Below, in pieces: positions 16,230 through 19,487 of a stretch of DNA of 19,487 bases. The stretch is taken from assembly GCA_031289325.1 (NCBI GenBank), contig JAITPS010000055.1, forward strand, positions 1-19,487. Reading direction: 5' to 3'. The notes beneath the pieces were generated by a model. It did not search any database and was not told the origin of the DNA. It saw nothing but the letters and a program-made list of their open reading frames with translations. This stretch comes from Candidatus Methanovirga meridionalis (GTDB taxonomy: Archaea; Methanobacteriota; Methanobacteria; Methanobacteriales; Methanobacteriaceae). Within the stretch, counting starts at the first letter, position 1. Every line of letters begins with the position of its first letter. The position numbers were made by a program, and so were the translations under genes.

Positions 16230-16617
16230 AATGAATTTTTTAAAAGTGAAATATAATCATTAAATTTTTAATTAAAAAAATTATAGTTATTATTTTTAAA
16301 AATAAAGAAATGAAAATTATTATTTAAAAAATTAATTCGATTTTAATTTGAAATTTTCAACAATAGGATATTTAAAAATAAGCGATTAATTAAAAACATT
16401 TTTTCCATCAGTATAATATAAAATTTTTGAAATTTTTACTTAATTTTTTTAAAAAAAATAATCTTATAAGTAAAACATTTATAAGTTAAAGTATCTATTA
16501 TAAATTAATAATATTATAATAATTAATATAAATATTGTTTAATTATATGTTTTTTAAAATTAATCATAAACTTTTCAATTCTTGATTTTCATTGCCATAT
16601 TAAATTTTTAAAAGCTT
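16230..16617. other. Non-coding AT-rich part of the larB/AAA divergent spacer
   Basis: No plausible protein is encoded. The stretch holds AT-rich runs and the second copy of a dispersed motif (16384-16416). A TATA-like TTAAATTTTTAAAA near 16600-16613 is a candidate promoter of the downstream AAA ATPase gene. Confidence 0.55.
16384..16416. repeat. Dispersed motif, copy 2 (GATTAATTAAAAACATTTTTT...)
   Basis: Near-identical to 658-690. It ends CAGTATAATA where copy 1 has CACTATAATC. The shared TATAAT end links both to the outer ends of the larger dispersed elements, but the remainder is distinct. Confidence 0.6.
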
Positions 16618-16640
16618 AACCATACTTAAAAAGTTTGGTT
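16618..16640 (+). promoter_or_regulatory. Hairpin or operator directly before the AAA ATPase ribosome binding site
   Basis: AACCATACTT (16618-16627) and AAGTTTGGTT (16631-16640) are inverted repeats of 10 bp with one mismatch around an AAA loop. GGAGGAG follows at once (16641-16647). With the TATA-like element near 16600, initiation would fall inside the repeat. It could be an operator covering the start site, or a hairpin at the 5' end of the mRNA. Confidence 0.5.
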
Positions 16641-16657
16641 GGAGGAGTTGTAAACAA

Positions 16658-17779
16658 GTGAGATTAAATAAACTACCAAAAGAACAAATATTTCATAATC
16701 CTAATGTTTCAATTGCTTCTGTAAAGATGAGTAAAGAAGCAAAAGCTGTTGTTGTTGAAGGAATTGGTTTTCCATTTAAATTACCAATTATGGATGTTTC
16801 AAATTTAGAAGTCAATAATAAAGAAGTTTTTGAAGTCTATGCTAAAGAACAATGGATGGGATCTCTTGCTGTAGAAGGAACTTATCTTTTTGATCAAAGA
16901 ATACTTCCAGATTTTGCTTTTAAAATTATAACAGCATATCCCAATAGTTCTGTTATTGGTGAAGATACTTCAATCGTTCTTTTAAGTAAGGATGATAAGA
17001 AAGATATTTTATCAGTTAAATCTGATCTAAACTTAGATGATATTATAGGTCAAGAAAAAGCTAAATCTAAATGTAAAGTTATTATGGAGTATCTTAAAAA
17101 TCCTGAAAAATTTGCAGATTGGGCTCCACGAAACATATTATTCTATGGAGTTTCAGGTACTGGTAAAACAATGTTAGCGAAAGCACTCTCTAACGAGCTT
17201 GATGTTTCATTGTATTTAATCAAAGCAACAAATTTAATTGGTGATCATGTAGGAGATGGTGCATTCTCAATACATGATTTATTTAAAAAGGCAGGGAAAA
17301 ATTCACCATCAGTCATATTTATTGATGAAATCGATGCCATTGGACTTCATAGAAAATATCAATCTATAAGAGGAGATGTTTCAGAAATTGTAAATGCACT
17401 TTTAACTGAAATGGATGGAATAGATAGTAATGAAGGTATTGTTACAATTGCAGCAACTAACAATCCAGAACAATTAGATTATGGAATCAGAAGTCGTTTT
17501 GAAGATGAGTTTGAATTTGTTCTTCCAGATGAAAAAGAAAGAGTATCCATTTTTAATAAGTACATTGTTAGTTTGCCAATGTCTATTAAACCAACCGCTA
17601 AACAATTAGCTAATTTAACTAAAGGATTTTCAGGAAGAGACATAAAAGAAAAAGTACTTAAATCTTCACTCCATAAAGCAATTTCAGAAGAGGCTAATGA
17701 AATTACAATGGATCATATTAACTATGCTTTAGGTAATTACTATAAAGAAAATAATTCACCAAAGGATATGTTTGCATAA
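16658..17779 (+). CDS. AAA ATPase, MTH_1011/MJ1494-type putative proteasome regulatory subunit homologue
   Basis: A 373-residue protein with a 120-residue beta-rich N-domain and one AAA module. Walker A is GVSGTGKT (164-171) and Walker B is VIFIDEID (219-226). Sensor 1 is TNN (267-269), the arginine-finger region is RSRF (278-281), and GFSGRDI (323-329) is at the sensor-2 helix. Length and layout match the archaeal 26S-protease-subunit homologues MTH_1011 and MJ1494. It is smaller than PAN and lacks PAN's coiled coil and C-terminal HbYX motif (it ends KDMFA). The pore-loop position reads DHVGDG, with His where PAN has an aromatic residue. It is probably an unfoldase or remodeller of unknown substrate. 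The start is GTG at 16658 behind GGAGGAG, spaced about 10 bases. Confidence 0.9.
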   Translation: MRLNKLPKEQIFHNPNVSIASVKMSKEAKAVVVEGIGFPFKLPIMDVSNLEVNNKEVFEVYAKEQWMGSLAVEGTYLFDQRILPDFAFKIITAYPNSSVIGEDTSIVLLSKDDKKDILSVKSDLNLDDIIGQEKAKSKCKVIMEYLKNPEKFADWAPRNILFYGVSGTGKTMLAKALSNELDVSLYLIKATNLIGDHVGDGAFSIHDLFKKAGKNSPSVIFIDEIDAIGLHRKYQSIRGDVSEIVNALLTEMDGIDSNEGIVTIAATNNPEQLDYGIRSRFEDEFEFVLPDEKERVSIFNKYIVSLPMSIKPTAKQLANLTKGFSGRDIKEKVLKSSLHKAISEEANEITMDHINYALGNYYKENNSPKDMFA

Positions 17780-17853
17780 TTTAAGTATATTTTATCATAT
17801 CATTTCATATTATTTTTTCGTTCTTGTATACATATCATGTTAAAAAAACCTAA

Positions 17854-18330
17854 TTTGAAGATCCCCCAAGAAAAAGAGGATTAAAATTAAGAGGCAGAGG
17901 CACTTACGACAAAGATAAGCCCCATATTGTATCAATAGTTTTTAGAGATACTGGAAAAGTTATTTTTAAAGTAGTTCACAATCTTTCAAAAGATTTAATC
18001 AAAAAATTAATCTCTGAAAACTGTGAAAATACCATACGAGTTTTTTCAGATGATTATACGACATATAACAATTTAGAAAATCATGAAATGGTAACTTTTC
18101 ATAAAGTAGTAAATCATTCACAAAAAGAATATGCAAATGATAATTTTCATAACAATAATTGTAATAATAGAAATTCTTTATTAAGACAATTTTTAGAGAT
18201 TTTTAGAGGAGTCTCCAAAAAGAATCTCTCTAAGTATGTAAAAATTAAAGAACTTTTTCTTAATCTCAAATCAGACTTCTATGAAGATATTTTTAAGATG
18301 GTACTATTTTGCAATGATAAATATACATGA
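17854..18330 (+). pseudogene. Truncated IS1595/ISXO2-type transposase remnant
   Basis: Reading one frame from 17854 gives FEDPPRKRGLKLRGRGTYDK and on to a stop at 18328-18330, with no in-frame start until the ATG at 18088. The later part shows the ISXO2-like DDE domain: VFSDDYTTYNNL with the second Asp, VVNHSQKEYAN, and RNSLLRQFLEIFRGVSKKNL near the C-terminus. The N-terminal domain and the first catalytic Asp (the ADETYI region) are absent, cut by a TAA at 17851-17853. The third acidic residue, expected in the NCEN motif, reads NCNN. It is not functional. I could not find convincing terminal inverted repeats or a target duplication around it. Confidence 0.8.
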
Positions 18331-18431
18331 GCATAAAAAAATAAAGGTTGGATTTACTACTACCAAGTTTAAATAAAGAATTCAATAACCCAAATTTATT
18401 TTTATCAAAATATTCATCCTGAAGTTATACA

Positions 18432-19115
18432 CTAATTGAAAAAAGCATCTAAAGTTTGTTGTTTTTCAGGTTCTATTAATTCTAATAAGCTTTCTTTAGT
18501 ATAACCAAATGATTCCATTATTCGTGATACTGCTGGAAGTACTTGATTATTAATATAGTACTCTGGATCATAAGAACCGTTTACATAATCTTCATAGGGA
18601 ATAGCTTTTTCACTTATTGAACCTTTACCTTTAACAATTACATACTGTATAATATTTCCTTTCTCTGGTTTTAATCTATTTGTTGCTTCTAATTTTCTTG
18701 CAACAACAACATGAGGACCAACTTGTTTATACTCAGAAAGCTTTTTAGTTATTTGTGTATGAATTACAAGTTCTTCCATACGCAAATTCCCAGACTTTAT
18801 TTTTTTTAAGACCTTTTCAATTATTTCAATAGCTTTATCAACATCCCCATTTTTTAAAATAGTCATTAAAACATCTTCTTGTGTGGTTTTAACTATTGGT
18901 GCCCAATCTCTTCTAACAAGTTCCAAGCCTTTAGCTATTATCTTTCCATCTTCAATAACAGCATATCTTTTCTTACTTACAAAAAATCCTCTTCTATAAA
19001 AACCTTCGTATTCCAATTCCATACTTTCTGGAAGAGTTGAATTTAAATATATCAAAAATTCATTTACCTTTGTTTTTATTGTTTTTTCAATTTTTTCTTG
19101 TTCCATACTTCCCAT
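18432..19115 (-). CDS. polB2: DNA polymerase B, small split subunit PolB2
   Basis: A 227-residue protein matching the C-terminal palm/thumb part of archaeal family B DNA polymerase. The KKRYAVI strand (about 48-54; YEGFYRRGFFVSKKRYAVIE) holds the conserved KKxY motif. Then come GLELVRRDWAPIVKTTQEDV and the thumb segment YKQVGPHVVVARKLEA, with VIVKGKGSISEKAIP. In Methanothermobacter the polymerase is encoded by two genes, polB1 and polB2 (MTH208, 223 residues), and this gene has the length and content of polB2. It is not a truncation: it starts with ATG at 19115 after GAGGAT with 6-base spacing, and ends normally (QTLDAFFN, a PCNA-interaction-like tail). polB1 is not in this window. Confidence 0.93.
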   Translation of the reverse strand: MGSMEQEKIEKTIKTKVNEFLIYLNSTLPESMELEYEGFYRRGFFVSKKRYAVIEDGKIIAKGLELVRRDWAPIVKTTQEDVLMTILKNGDVDKAIEIIEKVLKKIKSGNLRMEELVIHTQITKKLSEYKQVGPHVVVARKLEATNRLKPEKGNIIQYVIVKGKGSISEKAIPYEDYVNGSYDPEYYINNQVLPAVSRIMESFGYTKESLLELIEPEKQQTLDAFFN

Positions 19116-19137
19116 ATTTAAATCCTCATATTAACAT

Positions 19138-19202
19138 TCAATATAATATAATAAAAAAAGAGCCATTATAACAAAAAAAGAGCATTTATAACAAAAAAAG
19201 CC
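19138..19202. repeat. Short repeat of AAAAAAAGAGC-ATTATAAC upstream of polB2
   Basis: Units such as AAAAAAAGAGCCATTATAAC recur three times with small changes between 19153 and 19209. They lie just before the polB2 start region, where its promoter is expected. Confidence 0.6.
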
Positions 19203-19307
19203 ATTATAACTTAAAATTTATCACAATTCCCTAAAAAATCTTAATTATTTTATTGTAGTTTATTTATAGATTTAATATGAAATAATTAAATTAATTAAAT
19301 TAATTAT

Positions 19308-19487
19308 TTATAGTGCTTTTGATAAAATTCTTAATAAATAACTTTTAAAAAATATAATATTTATTTATATTATATGTAGTTTTGATAAAGTTTTTAATAA
19401 ATAATTTTTTTAATAATTTTTTTAATAATTTTTTTAATAATTTTTTTAATAATTTTTTTAATAATTTTTTTAATAATTTTTTTAATA
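19308..19487 (-). repeat. Dispersed AT-rich intergenic element, copy E (cut by the window edge)
   Basis: Two head-to-tail copies of the conserved end are present: TATAGTGCTTTTGATAAAAT then TCTTAATAAATAA (19311-19342), and GTAGTTTTGATAAAGTTTTT then AATAAATAATTT (19376-19409). The second runs into about seven repeats of a 12-bp unit AATAATTTTTTT that continue to the window edge. The other end of the element lies outside. It is 5' of polB2. Confidence 0.7.

Noticed and set aside
18432..19115. Truncated DNA polymerase gene
   Set aside because: It has its own start and ribosome binding site and matches the known separate PolB2 of Methanobacteriales, so it is a natural split and not a fragment.

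Overview
The window looks like a chromosomal segment of a very AT-rich methanogenic archaeon of the order Methanobacteriales, most like Methanobrevibacter. Three things support this. It carries a small separate polB2 (the C-terminal part of the family B DNA polymerase, split off as in Methanothermobacter). It encodes archaeal proteins: ribosomal protein S3Ae, CTP-dependent riboflavin kinase, archaeal RibB, a DUF2115 protein and a homologue of the MTH_1011/MJ1494 AAA ATPases. Its Shine-Dalgarno sequences are GGTGA- or GGAGG-like. The species is not fixed by anything I can see.

Layout, left to right. Positions 1-120 hold a 12-bp tandem array. A NifX/NifB-like small protein follows (267-590, +). 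Then comes a block of minus-strand genes: a U32 peptidase/hydroxylase-like protein with a large Asn/Ser/Lys-rich insert (710-3556), a GyrI-like protein (4272-4754), a DUF92 membrane protein (4964-5674) and ribosomal protein S3Ae (5784-6359). A 1.3-kb AT-rich spacer separates this from a plus-strand block: thpR (7695-8261), DUF2115 plus a TenI/ThiE-like protein (8382-9565), an ArsR-type regulator (9803-10204), a Zn/Cd-type P1B ATPase (10610-12649), ribK (13677-14060) and ribB (14180-14851). After a possible gene remnant comes larB (minus, 15326-16111). A divergent AAA ATPase gene (16658-17779) follows, then a broken IS1595/ISXO2-type transposase (about 17854-18330) and polB2 (minus, 18432-19115). 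There are no rRNA, tRNA or CRISPR features that I can support.

Working links between genes: ArsR and the P-type ATPase form a plausible metal-resistance pair. RibB and RibK are two steps of the flavin pathway. LarB belongs to nickel-pincer cofactor synthesis. Most other genes are unrelated housekeeping functions.

The least ordinary content lies between the genes. At least five intergenic spacers carry copies of one dispersed AT-rich element. It has a conserved end (TATAGTG...TGATAAAGTTCTTAATAAATAA on one strand), an opposite end with the inverted motif AAAGTTCTTAA or a near variant, a conserved internal box around GGATTTTTATAAATT, and tandem repeats whose unit and copy number differ from copy to copy. 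The copies lie 5' of the U32 gene (3883-4138), between S3Ae and thpR (7116-7534), between arsR and the ATPase (10377-10578), between the ATPase and ribK (12859-13540), and 5' of polB2 at the right edge (19308-19487). I do not recognise this family, and it is the main candidate for something undescribed here.
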